Of a DNA stretch of 64,000 bases, positions 29,684 to 37,559 are shown piece by piece (position 1 is the first letter of the stretch; each line of letters starts with the position of its first letter). Source of the stretch: Mycobacterium sp. IS-1496. GTDB lineage: Bacteria; Actinomycetota; Actinomycetes; Mycobacteriales; Mycobacteriaceae. The stretch covers positions 186,001-250,000 of the forward strand of contig NZ_LQIU01000023.1 in the NCBI RefSeq assembly GCF_001499995.1, written 5' to 3'. The translations under genes and the position numbers were made by a program. The notes beneath the pieces were generated by a model, which saw only the letters and a list, made by a program, of their open reading frames with translations, did no database searches and was not told the origin of the DNA.

Positions 29684-30633
29684 ACCCGCTCCCGCAGAAG
29701 CGTGCCGACGGCGTCGAGGACGTCGGTCTCGGTGAGCGCCAGCAGCCCCGGATCCGGTTGCCCGCCGTGGGGGTCCCCTTCGCTGCCTGCCCACAGCGCC
29801 ACGTGGGGGCCCGAACCCCGTGGGCCCCAACGGCTCGGTGGAGTCGGTCCGAACAGCAGCACCGACGGCGCTCCCGTTGCGGTGGCGATGTGGCCGATAC
29901 CGGTGTCGCCACAGATCAGCAGCCGGCAGTCGCTGATCAGCGCGATCATGCCGAGCAGCCCGACCGTGCCCGCGAGCACCGCGCCGGCGGGCAGACCGGC
30001 GCCCGAAGCCACTGCGCGGGCCAGGTCGAGTTCGCCTGCATCGCCGGTGATCACCACCTCGTGCCCCTCGGCGTGCAGCGCGGCCGCGACGGCGGAGAAC
30101 CGCTCGGGGGGCCAGCGGCGGGCGGGGAACGCCGCGCCGGGGTGGATGACGACGACGCCGGTGCGGTCGGGGTGGCCGTGGGGCCGCGAGATCGTGAGAT
30201 CCGATGAGTCGCACGGTATCCCGGCCCACTCGAGGAGCCCGCACCAGCGGTCGACCTCGTGCGTGTCGGCCTTCCACGCGGGCCCCTGCAGTCCCGGGAA
30301 GGCGTCGTGGCGGTGGGTCAGGATGGAACGCGGGTTGACGGCCAGCAGATCGCGGGTGCTCTCCGGACCACTGCCGTGCAGGTTGACCGCCAGCGCGGGT
30401 GGGGTGCGCAACGGATGCAGCCGGCCCAGACCCGGGGTGGGCTCGACCGCGTCGACCGCTCCGATGAGCTTGACCAGACCGCAGAAGCGTTCCGGGGTGG
30501 CCAGCACGATGTGCGCGTCCGGGTAGGCCCGGCGCAGACCCCGCAGCGCGGGCACCGCGGTGAGCAGATCGCCCAGACCGAGCGCCCGCAACACCAGGAT
30601 GGTGTCGCCCGCGGCGGGGTGGTTCAGGGCCAC
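29680..30633 (-). CDS. GT9 family (heptosyltransferase-like) glycosyltransferase
   Basis: A 317-residue GT-B enzyme. It begins ALNHPAAGDTILVLRALGLGDLLTAVPAL, like the GT9 N-terminus with GDLL, and has VVIHPGAAFPARRWPPERF and ICGDTGIGHIATATGAPSVLLFG, the typical donor-site motifs of ADP-heptose:LPS heptosyltransferases. With hldE, gmhA and gmhB in the operon, ADP-heptose is the natural donor candidate. The GTG at 30633 overlaps the SDR stop; earlier frames would run deep into that gene. The acceptor in a mycobacterium, which has no LPS, is unknown. Confidence 0.85.
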   Translation of the reverse strand: MALNHPAAGDTILVLRALGLGDLLTAVPALRGLRRAYPDAHIVLATPERFCGLVKLIGAVDAVEPTPGLGRLHPLRTPPALAVNLHGSGPESTRDLLAVNPRSILTHRHDAFPGLQGPAWKADTHEVDRWCGLLEWAGIPCDSSDLTISRPHGHPDRTGVVVIHPGAAFPARRWPPERFSAVAAALHAEGHEVVITGDAGELDLARAVASGAGLPAGAVLAGTVGLLGMIALISDCRLLICGDTGIGHIATATGAPSVLLFGPTPPSRWGPRGSGPHVALWAGSEGDPHGGQPDPGLLALTETDVLDAVGTLLRERV

Positions 30634-31331
30634 GACGACTCCGTCGGGGCACACACCACCAACTCCCGTACCTCGCACCCGACGGGCTGGGTGAGCGCGA
30701 ACACGACTGTCTCCGCGACGTTCTCGGGCTGGTTGAGCTTGGCGTCCGGCGGCGGCTTGTACTGCTCGTCACGGTTGTCGAAGAACGCCGTGTGCATACC
30801 GCCGGGGATCAGCGTGGTGACGCCCACCTCACCGGCCAGCTCGGCGGCCAGCGCCCTGGTGAAGCCGATGACACCGAACTTCGACGCGCAGTAGGCGGTG
30901 GCGTCGCTGACCGCTTTGATGCCGAGGGTGGACGCCACCGTGACGATGCGGCCGTGGGTGGTCCTCAGGTACGGCAGCGCCGAACGCACCACCGCGGCGG
31001 TGCCGAGCAGGTTGACGTGGATGACCCGTTCCCAGTCCTTGACCGGGACGTCGCCGAGCTTGCCGCACGCGTCGGTGCCCGCGGCGGTGAACACCCCGTG
31101 CAGTCGGCCGTCGACCCGCTCGGCCAGTTCGCGCACCGCGGCGTCGACCGCGCCGGTGTCGGCCAGGTCGCACTGCGCGAACGCGATGTCCTCGCCGAGC
31201 TCCGCGGGTAACGGGTTCACGTCGATCGCCAGCGGTGTGCCACCGTGTCGCCGTACGGCTTTCACGGTGGCGGCGCCGAGGCCGGAGGCGCCGCCGGTGA
31301 TGAGGATGTTGCCGAGCTCCTGTGAGGTCAT
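30624..31331 (-). CDS. Short-chain dehydrogenase/reductase in glycan operon
   Basis: A 235-residue classical SDR with ILITGGASGLGAATV (cofactor loop), a catalytic serine in TVASTLGI, and YCASK (Tyr/Lys pair). The N-terminal strand ends LAIDVN, with Asp at the ribose-binding position, favouring NAD(H). It could oxidise or reduce a sugar nucleotide or sugar in the heptose pathway, but it does not look like HldD, the extended SDR that epimerises ADP-heptose. It follows hldE by 16 nt and overlaps the GT9 gene by 10 nt. Confidence 0.85.
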   Translation of the reverse strand: MTSQELGNILITGGASGLGAATVKAVRRHGGTPLAIDVNPLPAELGEDIAFAQCDLADTGAVDAAVRELAERVDGRLHGVFTAAGTDACGKLGDVPVKDWERVIHVNLLGTAAVVRSALPYLRTTHGRIVTVASTLGIKAVSDATAYCASKFGVIGFTRALAAELAGEVGVTTLIPGGMHTAFFDNRDEQYKPPPDAKLNQPENVAETVVFALTQPVGCEVRELVVCAPTESSWP

Positions 31332-31347
31332 GCGTGGTCCTTTCGGG

Positions 31348-32754
31348 TCACGACCGCGCCGCGTGCGTCGAGTTGGCGGCCGCGATCAGATTTGATGAGG
31401 AGTAGCCGGCGACGGTGGGCAACAGCACCACCTCACCGCCATGCCTGCGCACGACGCCGGCTTCGGGCAGATCGTTCTCGGTGTAATCGCCGCCCTTGAC
31501 CCAGATGTCGGGCCGGAGCCGTTCGAGCGCCTCTTCGGGTGAGGACTCGCCGAAGATCACGACCGCGTCGACGCACGCCAGCGCGGCCAGCACCCGGGCG
31601 CGGTCCTCGGCGGCCATCACGGGCCGGCTCGGCCCTTTGAGCGCCCGCACGGACTCATCGGAGTTCAGCAGCACCACCAGCGCGTCGCCGAGCTGACCGG
31701 CCTGGTGCAGCAGCCGCACGTGGCCGGTGTGCAGCAGGTCGAAGCATCCGCCGGTGGCCACCAGCGTGCCGCCGCGCCTGCGGAGCCGGTCACGTACCTC
31801 GGTGACGTCGCCGGTGAGCGCGCTGGATTGGCCTGCGCCGCGGCGGTGTCCACCGACCGCGACCGCGCGCGAGACGCCGACGGCGCCGCCGGTGGCCACG
31901 AACCGGCTTGCCGATTCGACGGCTGCGGCCACCGCGGCCGCGGCGTCGTCGCCGACGCCGAACGCCTGGGTCGCCGCCACCGCGAACCGGTCGCCGGCAC
32001 GGCAGGGGTCCCGGCGACCGGTGGACACCCCCGCCGCCACGGGCACCGGGATGTGCACGCTGCCCGCCTCGCTGGCCAACACCGCTCCCCCGGCGCCGAG
32101 GGTGACGCACACCGCGTGGGCCCGCCACCGCTGACGCAGCCTTTCGGCGGAGTGCGCGTCACTGTCGCCTCGCTCGGAGAACCGTTCCGCCTCGGACTGA
32201 TTCGGCGTCACCAGCCAGCAGCCGGCAATCGGCGCGGCCCCGCGTGGATGCGGATCCCACACCACCGGCACCCGCTCGACCACCTCGGTCAGCAGTTGCC
32301 GCACACCGGGATGCGCGCAGACACCGCGGCCGTAGTCGGCCACGCACACCGCACGCGCCTGCTGCACCACCGCGGCCACCTCGTCGGGCAGCTCACCGCC
32401 CGCGGCGGTGCCGTCGCCGTGGTCGAGCCGCAGCATCGACTGGCCTTCGGCGCGGATCCTGGTCTTGCACACCGTGGTCCCGGTGAGCGGCAGCGCCACC
32501 ACCCGCACCCCGGCCTCCTCGAGCAGCGCCATCAACGCGTGCCCGTCGGCATCGTCGGCCAGGGCGGTGACCAGGACGATGTCGCGGTCGACACGAGCGG
32601 CGAGCACGGCGGCCAGGCCGGCGCCGCCGGGGCGGTGCCAGACCCGTTCGGCGTCGACGACGGGCACCGGCGCCTCCGGGCTCAGTCGGGTGGCGCTGCC
32701 TTCGATGTCGACGTCGAGCATCGAGTCGCCGATGATGACGAGGGGTTCAGCCAT
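31348..32754 (-). CDS. hldE: Bifunctional heptose-7-phosphate kinase / heptose-1-phosphate adenylyltransferase
   Basis: A 468-residue, two-domain protein close in length to E. coli HldE (477). The N-terminal PfkB-like kinase has LVIIGDSMLDVDIEG, the GGAGLAAVLAAR sugar-binding segment and an unusual RDPCRAGDRF in place of the common GAGDTF signature, though the catalytic Asp is kept. The C-terminal nucleotidyltransferase has GGCFDLLHTGHVRLL, VKGGDYTENDLPEA and GYSSSNLIAA. Together these make ADP-D-glycero-beta-D-manno-heptose from the 7-phosphate with GmhB. The ATG overlaps the gmhA stop by 8 nt. Confidence 0.9.
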   Translation of the reverse strand: MAEPLVIIGDSMLDVDIEGSATRLSPEAPVPVVDAERVWHRPGGAGLAAVLAARVDRDIVLVTALADDADGHALMALLEEAGVRVVALPLTGTTVCKTRIRAEGQSMLRLDHGDGTAAGGELPDEVAAVVQQARAVCVADYGRGVCAHPGVRQLLTEVVERVPVVWDPHPRGAAPIAGCWLVTPNQSEAERFSERGDSDAHSAERLRQRWRAHAVCVTLGAGGAVLASEAGSVHIPVPVAAGVSTGRRDPCRAGDRFAVAATQAFGVGDDAAAAVAAAVESASRFVATGGAVGVSRAVAVGGHRRGAGQSSALTGDVTEVRDRLRRRGGTLVATGGCFDLLHTGHVRLLHQAGQLGDALVVLLNSDESVRALKGPSRPVMAAEDRARVLAALACVDAVVIFGESSPEEALERLRPDIWVKGGDYTENDLPEAGVVRRHGGEVVLLPTVAGYSSSNLIAAANSTHAARS

Positions 32755-33349
32755 GAGGAGCCTCCAGCCGGCCGTGGGTGTCGAGCAGGTCGCTGCCCAG
32801 CAGGACGTCGTCGAGGGCGATGCACAGCGCGTGGACCAGGAGCAGGTGGATCTCCTGCACCGTCGCCGTGGTGCCCGCCTCGACACAGACCGCGTCGTCG
32901 CACATGGCGGCCAACGGGTTCGGTGCCGGACCGGTCAACGCCCACGATGTCAGGCCCAGTTCGTGGCCGGCCTTGACGGCTGCCAGGACGTTGGGGCTGG
33001 TGCCGCTGGTCGACAGGGCGACCAGCACGTCACCGGGGCGGCCATGCGCGCGCACCCCGCGGGCGAACATCTCCTCGATGCCGTAGTCGTTGCCGATCGC
33101 GGTCAGCGCGGAGGTGTCCGCATGCAACGAGATGGCCGACATCGGCATTCGTTCGTCGCGGAACCGTCCGACGAGTTCGGCGGTCAGGTGCTGCGCCTCG
33201 GCGGCGCTGCCGCCGTTGCCACAGGCCAGCAACCGGCCACCGGCCGGGAGCACTTCGGCGAGGTGACGGCCCCACCTGGTGAGCCGGGGCGCCTCGACGC
33301 CGATCCGGTCCACCGCATGCGCGAGTGCGGAGATGTGGGTCTCGATCAT
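32747..33349 (-). CDS. gmhA: Sedoheptulose-7-phosphate isomerase GmhA
   Basis: A 200-residue SIS-domain isomerase with CGNGGSAAEAQHLTAELVGRF, LHADTSALTAIGNDYG, ALSTSGTSPNVLAAV and TVQEIHLLLVHALC, which carry the conserved Glu, Gln and His residues of the family. It converts sedoheptulose 7-phosphate to D-glycero-D-manno-heptose 7-phosphate, the first committed step of heptose synthesis. Its ATG overlaps the upstream GT9 stop by 4 nt and its own stop overlaps hldE by 8 nt, so translation of the three genes is coupled. Confidence 0.94.
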   Translation of the reverse strand: MIETHISALAHAVDRIGVEAPRLTRWGRHLAEVLPAGGRLLACGNGGSAAEAQHLTAELVGRFRDERMPMSAISLHADTSALTAIGNDYGIEEMFARGVRAHGRPGDVLVALSTSGTSPNVLAAVKAGHELGLTSWALTGPAPNPLAAMCDDAVCVEAGTTATVQEIHLLLVHALCIALDDVLLGSDLLDTHGRLEAPHG

Positions 33350-34362
33350 GGTGGTCCTCCCAAACGATCGACCGCGGTGAGCAATTCGGTGTCGGTGATG
33401 CCGTCGAGGCAGGGGTGGCCGGGCACGGGGCAGGTGCGGGCGCGAGTGAGCCGGCACGGCGCCTCCTGGTCGCCGAGCCGAACGACGTTGCGTCCGTACG
33501 GTGCCCACTGCGACGCGGGGACGACCGGTGCGAACAGCGACACCACCGGCACGCCGACGGCCGCGGCGAGGTGCGCCGGCCCGGTGTTGGGCACCACCAC
33601 CACCCGGGCCGCCGCGTACAGCGCGGCCAGCGTGGGCAACGTGGTGCGGCCGCCGAGGTCGACGGCCAGGCCCGCGGCGACGGACGCGGTGAGATCCTTC
33701 TCCGCCGCGTCCCCGGTGACGACGACCCGGTGTCCGGCGGCGGTGAGCGCGCCGACCATCTCGGCGCTGCGGTGCGCGCTCGGGCGGCGGGCTGGGACCG
33801 CCGCTCCGGGATGGAAGACGACATACGGCCCCGCCGCGATGATCTCGGCGAGTTCGCCGCGCAGCGGTGCGGGTGGCCGGAGCCGCAGCGCGCCGTCGTC
33901 GCCGGCGGGCAGTCCGCAGCGCTCGGCGACGGCCAGCGACAGGGCGCGTTCGGGCTCGGGGACGCCGGGTTCGACGTGGTGACGCAGGTCGAGCAGGGTG
34001 CCCGGATAGTCCTCGCTGATCGCGCCCACCCACGGCACGGAGGCCATCCTCAGGATCAGCGCGAGCGGCAGCGGCGACTGGTGGAATGACGTGAAGACGA
34101 ACGCTCGGTCCGGCCGGATGTCGCGCAGCTGCTTGATCAGCGATTCGACGTGGCCGGCGGTCAGCTCGGGTGAGTCGAAATCGACCCACGGCGCCTGCCA
34201 TTCGACGATCTCGTCGACACCGGGCAGCAGTTCGGCGGCGGCCCGGCCGCGGGGGCCTGCCAAAAACGTCACCGAATCGTGGTGGTCGGCGACCGCGCGC
34301 ACGGCGGGGCCGGTGATCAACACGTCACCGGCGCTGTCGAGTCGGGCGACCAGAGCTTTCAA
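33346..34362 (-). CDS. GT9 family (heptosyltransferase-like) glycosyltransferase, second copy
   Basis: A 338-residue GT9 enzyme, starting KALVARLDSAGDVLITGPAVRA and containing VVFHPGAAVPARR and VVVPNTGPAHLAAAVGVPVVSLF, with a C-terminal Cys-containing CRLTRARTCPVPGHPCLDGI segment often seen in GT9 proteins. I chose the TTG at 34362, with GAGGAG 9 nt upstream, because the protein then begins exactly at the GT9 first strand; a TTG at 34386 would add eight charged residues. The start overlaps a micro-ORF stop as TTGA. Two GT9 genes in one operon suggest successive heptose additions. Confidence 0.86.
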   Translation of the reverse strand: MKALVARLDSAGDVLITGPAVRAVADHHDSVTFLAGPRGRAAAELLPGVDEIVEWQAPWVDFDSPELTAGHVESLIKQLRDIRPDRAFVFTSFHQSPLPLALILRMASVPWVGAISEDYPGTLLDLRHHVEPGVPEPERALSLAVAERCGLPAGDDGALRLRPPAPLRGELAEIIAAGPYVVFHPGAAVPARRPSAHRSAEMVGALTAAGHRVVVTGDAAEKDLTASVAAGLAVDLGGRTTLPTLAALYAAARVVVVPNTGPAHLAAAVGVPVVSLFAPVVPASQWAPYGRNVVRLGDQEAPCRLTRARTCPVPGHPCLDGITDTELLTAVDRLGGPP

Positions 34363-34394
34363 CGGGACCGTCTCCTCTTCGCGCAAGCGCTCAT
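34359..34394 (-). CDS. Candidate 11-aa micro-ORF between GT2-GmhB and GT9 genes
   Basis: The ATG at 34394 overlaps the stop of the GT2-GmhB gene as ATGA, and the TGA at 34361-34359 overlaps the TTG start of the GT9 gene as TTGA. It encodes MSACAKRRRSR. The first 6 codons are the same as those of the accE5-maf micro-ORF because both lie in the same repeat. It may carry ribosomes across the junction, or it may be an accident of the repeat. Confidence 0.25.
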   Translation of the reverse strand: MSACAKRRRSR

Positions 34395-34396
34395 CG
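34377..34396 (-). repeat. Dispersed 20-nt repeat, third copy in the window
   Basis: On the minus strand this stretch contains GATGAGCGCTTGCGCGAAGA (34395-34376), identical to the 20-mer repeated twice at 17980-18031. Both sites are gene junctions where the copy spans a stop codon and precedes a TTG start. Confidence 0.75.
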
Positions 34397-35896
34397 GGTG
34401 TCCCTCAGGACCATCTCGACCGCATCGGTCAACGTCGCGGCCACCCGCGCCTTCGTGCGCGCCTCCGAAACCTCCTGTGGCAGTGTGCGTTCTGTGGGTA
34501 CGAGCACAGCATCGGCGCGCGCGGACAGCGCCGCGTCGACGTCACCGCCGGTGTCGCCGATCATCACGCACCGTTCCGGGTCGACGCCGAGCGCCTCGGC
34601 CGCGGCCTGCACCATGCCGGGCGCCGGTTTGCGGCATCCGCAACCGTCGCCGTTGTCGTGGACGCAGACCTGCCACGAGTCGAACGGCCCGAGTTCGGCG
34701 TCGACGCGCGCGTTGACCGCCGCCAGTTGGTCGTCGGTGATCAACCCCTTGGCGACGCCGGACTGGTTGGTCACCACGGCGAGCAGCAGGCCGCGACCGC
34801 GGAGCCTGGCCAGGGCGTCCGCGGCACCGGGCATCGGTTTCACGCCTGCCGGATCGTTGAGGTAGGGGCCGTCTTCGATGATGGTGTCGTCGCGGTCCAG
34901 CAGTACCGCCAGCGGCGGGTCTCGCCGCGCACCGCGGAACGTCCACTCGCCGCGCAGGCGGTGGCCGACGGCCGCGGGCGGGATCAGCGCGCTCGTCACG
35001 AGCATGCGCCCGGCCTCCGGCAGCGTGCGGGGCCCCGCGAAAAAGCGGCGGGCGGTGAACTCGAGGGTCAGCGCCGCCCACGCGGCGGCGCCGAACCCCG
35101 CCGTACTGCGTCGGCCGGTCAGCGCGCCGATCGCGGCGACGGCGGCCGCGGCGATCGTGGCGACGTGCGCGGGCATCCGGCCGCGCCCCTCGCCGACCGC
35201 CTCCCGCCAGCGCCTGCCGTGTTTACGCCGCATCAGCGCGTTGTCGCGGTTACCGATCTGCGCCCGCACACTGCTCATCAGCGTGGCCCGGGCGACGGGG
35301 TGGGTGGACCGCCGGGCGCCCTGGGTGATGATGTTGCCACGCAGCGTGATTCGCAACGCGATGTCGGAGTCCTCCCGGTAGGCACGCGGGAAGCGCTCGT
35401 CGAATCCGCCGACCTCGACCAGGACGTCGCGCCGGTAGGCCATGTCCGCGGTGATCCACCGTGCATCGGCGAGCCGCAGCGTGCGCTTCTCGTCGTCGGT
35501 CGCCGGCCGCCCCTCGGTGACGGGTACCTCGATGACCGCCTGGGTGCCCGCGGCGCCCGAGGCGTCGGCGCCGCGCAGGTCCGCGGCCAGGGCGGCCAGC
35601 CACCCTGGCTGGGGCACCACGTCGTCATCGACGAAGCACACCCATCGGGTGGTCGTGGCCCGCCATCCGGTGTTGCGCGCCGCCGCCGGACCGCGGCCGG
35701 CGCTGCGCAGCACGGTCAGCGGGAGGCCGCTGTCGACCTGAAGGGCGGGTGCCGGGGCCGGCCGGTCGTCGACGATCACCACCGACTCGGGGTGCGGCCC
35801 CTGCTCGGCCTCGAGCGCGCTGAGCAGCCGGTGCAGCGACTCCCGGCCGATGGTCGGGACGACGATCGAGAAGGAGGCGGTCTTGGCGGACGTCAC
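34391..35896 (-). CDS. Fusion: family 2 glycosyltransferase + GmhB-type heptose-bisphosphate phosphatase
   Basis: A 501-residue fusion. Residues 1 to about 235 are a GT2 domain (FSIVVPTIGRESLHRLL, VVIVDDRP, FVDDDVVPQPGW, YREDSDIALRI). A helical, partly hydrophobic linker follows (about 255-320). From about 325 a HAD phosphatase has LLDRDDTI (nucleophile Asp), VVTNQSGVAKG, the zinc site in CVHDNGDGCGCRKP and MIGDTGGDVDAAL, as in GmhB, which removes the 1- or 7-phosphate of heptose bisphosphate. It supplies the step between the HldE kinase and adenylyltransferase. The GTG at 35896 overlaps the carbamoyltransferase stop as GTGA. Confidence 0.88.
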   Translation of the reverse strand: MTSAKTASFSIVVPTIGRESLHRLLSALEAEQGPHPESVVIVDDRPAPAPALQVDSGLPLTVLRSAGRGPAAARNTGWRATTTRWVCFVDDDVVPQPGWLAALAADLRGADASGAAGTQAVIEVPVTEGRPATDDEKRTLRLADARWITADMAYRRDVLVEVGGFDERFPRAYREDSDIALRITLRGNIITQGARRSTHPVARATLMSSVRAQIGNRDNALMRRKHGRRWREAVGEGRGRMPAHVATIAAAAVAAIGALTGRRSTAGFGAAAWAALTLEFTARRFFAGPRTLPEAGRMLVTSALIPPAAVGHRLRGEWTFRGARRDPPLAVLLDRDDTIIEDGPYLNDPAGVKPMPGAADALARLRGRGLLLAVVTNQSGVAKGLITDDQLAAVNARVDAELGPFDSWQVCVHDNGDGCGCRKPAPGMVQAAAEALGVDPERCVMIGDTGGDVDAALSARADAVLVPTERTLPQEVSEARTKARVAATLTDAVEMVLRDTR

Positions 35897-37548
35897 ACCG
35901 GCCTCCGCACCAGGTACGGCCCGATCGCCAGCACGTCGATGGGGCTGCTGCCGAAGCATTCGAGGGCATCGCGCGGGCTGTCGACCATCGGACGCCCCGC
36001 GGTGTTGAAGCTGGTGTTGACGACCACCGGCACACCGGTGCGTTCGGCGAACCGGCTGATGGTGGCGTGCAGGAGCGGCTGACTGTCGTCGACGGTCTGG
36101 ATGCGCGCGGTGTTGTCCACGTGGGTGACCGCGGGGATACGGGAGCGCCAGTGCTCGGCGACCTCGTGCACGAACAGCATGTATCGGCTGGGGATCGGCC
36201 CGTCCGAGAAGATCTCGGCGGCCCGCTCGGCGAGCACCATGGGCGCGACCGGCCGGAACTGCTCGCGGCCCTTGACGGTGTTGAGCCGCTCCAGGTTCTC
36301 GATGCGGCGCGGGTCGGCCAGCAGCGACCGGTTGCCCAGCGCGCGCGGCCCGAACTCGGCCCGGCCCTGGAACCAGCCGATGAGCTTGTCGTCGGCCAGG
36401 GCGTCCCCGACGGCGGCGGCGTAGCCGTCCGGACGTTCGAACGGCACCGCCGCCTCGCGCAGCGTCGCCTCGATCTCCTCGTCGGAGAAGCCGCGGCCCA
36501 GCGCAGCCGACCGCATCGGCCTGATGGGTTCGCCTGCCTCACCGGCCAGTGAGAGCGCGGCACCCAGCGCGGTCCCCGAATCCCCGGCGGCGGGTTGCAC
36601 CCACACGTGGTCGAATCCACCGCGGGCGAAGATCTTCGAGTTGGCGACGCAGTTGAGCGCCACGCCGCCCGCCATGCACAGGCTGTCGGAGTCGGTGCGC
36701 GCGCGCAGCCAGCCGACCAGTTCCAACAGCACCTCCTCCACCACGTGCTGCACGCTGCACGCCAGGTCCGCGTGGTCGGGTTCGGGCCGGTCCAGCGCAT
36801 GGCCCTTGCCCGCACCGGCGCGGCGCTTGGGGGTGAAGGACTCCCAGTCGATCGGCTCCGTGCGGAACCCGCCGTCGCCGGTGGCGTAGACGTGTTCCCG
36901 CAACCGATCGGCGAACCTCGGCGTGCCGTAGGACGCCATCGCCATCACCTTGTACTCGTCGCTGGAGCGGGCGAACCCGAGGTGCTCGGTGAGCTCCTCG
37001 TAGAACAGCCCGAGCGAATGCGGCAGGGACTGGGTGGCGAGCACGTCGATCTTCTGGTCGCGGTAGGTGCCGGCCAGCATGGAGGCCCGCTCACCGCGGC
37101 CGTCGACCACGAGCACGGCACAGTCGGGATGCGGTGAGGCCAGCGCACTCGACGCCGCATGCGCCACGTGGTGGCGGACGTGGCGCACGATGCTCGGGTC
37201 GAGCCCGGGCAGCGCCGACTGCAGGAACCGCGGAGCCCGTTCGGCATACAGCGTGCGCAGGTACTCCCAGTCCCGGTCGAGTCCGGCCATCCCCGTCGTC
37301 GACTCGTCCATCAGGCTTGGGTCGTAGGAGTACCCGACGGCGTCGAGGTCGCCCGGTGTCAGCCCGGCCTGTTCCAGACACCAGCGGGCGGACTGCACCG
37401 GCATCTCCCAGGTGGAGAACGGAACGGCCTGCTTACCGTGTTTGCGGCGGGAGAACCGTTCCTCCTCTGCGGCCGCCACGATCTCGCCGTCCACCACGAG
37501 GGCGGCGGCCGGATCGTGGAATACCGCGTTGATGCCGAGAATTCGCAT
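35893..37548 (-). CDS. Carbamoyltransferase (NodU/CmcH family)
   Basis: A 551-residue protein starting RILGINAVFHDPAAALVVDG, with the Kae1-like metal/ATP site RHHVAHAASSA, DGRGERAS, CMAGGVALNCVANSKI, GWFQGRAEFGPRALGNRS and VVVNTSFNTAGRPMVD at the C-terminal YrdC-like part. These enzymes use carbamoyl phosphate and ATP to O-carbamoylate a sugar or antibiotic. Within a heptose operon it recalls carbamoylated heptose in Pseudomonas LPS core, though the substrate here is unproven. It lies 11 nt after the UDP-xylose-synthase-like gene. Confidence 0.9.
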   Translation of the reverse strand: MRILGINAVFHDPAAALVVDGEIVAAAEEERFSRRKHGKQAVPFSTWEMPVQSARWCLEQAGLTPGDLDAVGYSYDPSLMDESTTGMAGLDRDWEYLRTLYAERAPRFLQSALPGLDPSIVRHVRHHVAHAASSALASPHPDCAVLVVDGRGERASMLAGTYRDQKIDVLATQSLPHSLGLFYEELTEHLGFARSSDEYKVMAMASYGTPRFADRLREHVYATGDGGFRTEPIDWESFTPKRRAGAGKGHALDRPEPDHADLACSVQHVVEEVLLELVGWLRARTDSDSLCMAGGVALNCVANSKIFARGGFDHVWVQPAAGDSGTALGAALSLAGEAGEPIRPMRSAALGRGFSDEEIEATLREAAVPFERPDGYAAAVGDALADDKLIGWFQGRAEFGPRALGNRSLLADPRRIENLERLNTVKGREQFRPVAPMVLAERAAEIFSDGPIPSRYMLFVHEVAEHWRSRIPAVTHVDNTARIQTVDDSQPLLHATISRFAERTGVPVVVNTSFNTAGRPMVDSPRDALECFGSSPIDVLAIGPYLVRRPV

Positions 37549-37559
37549 CCGTCGCTCCC

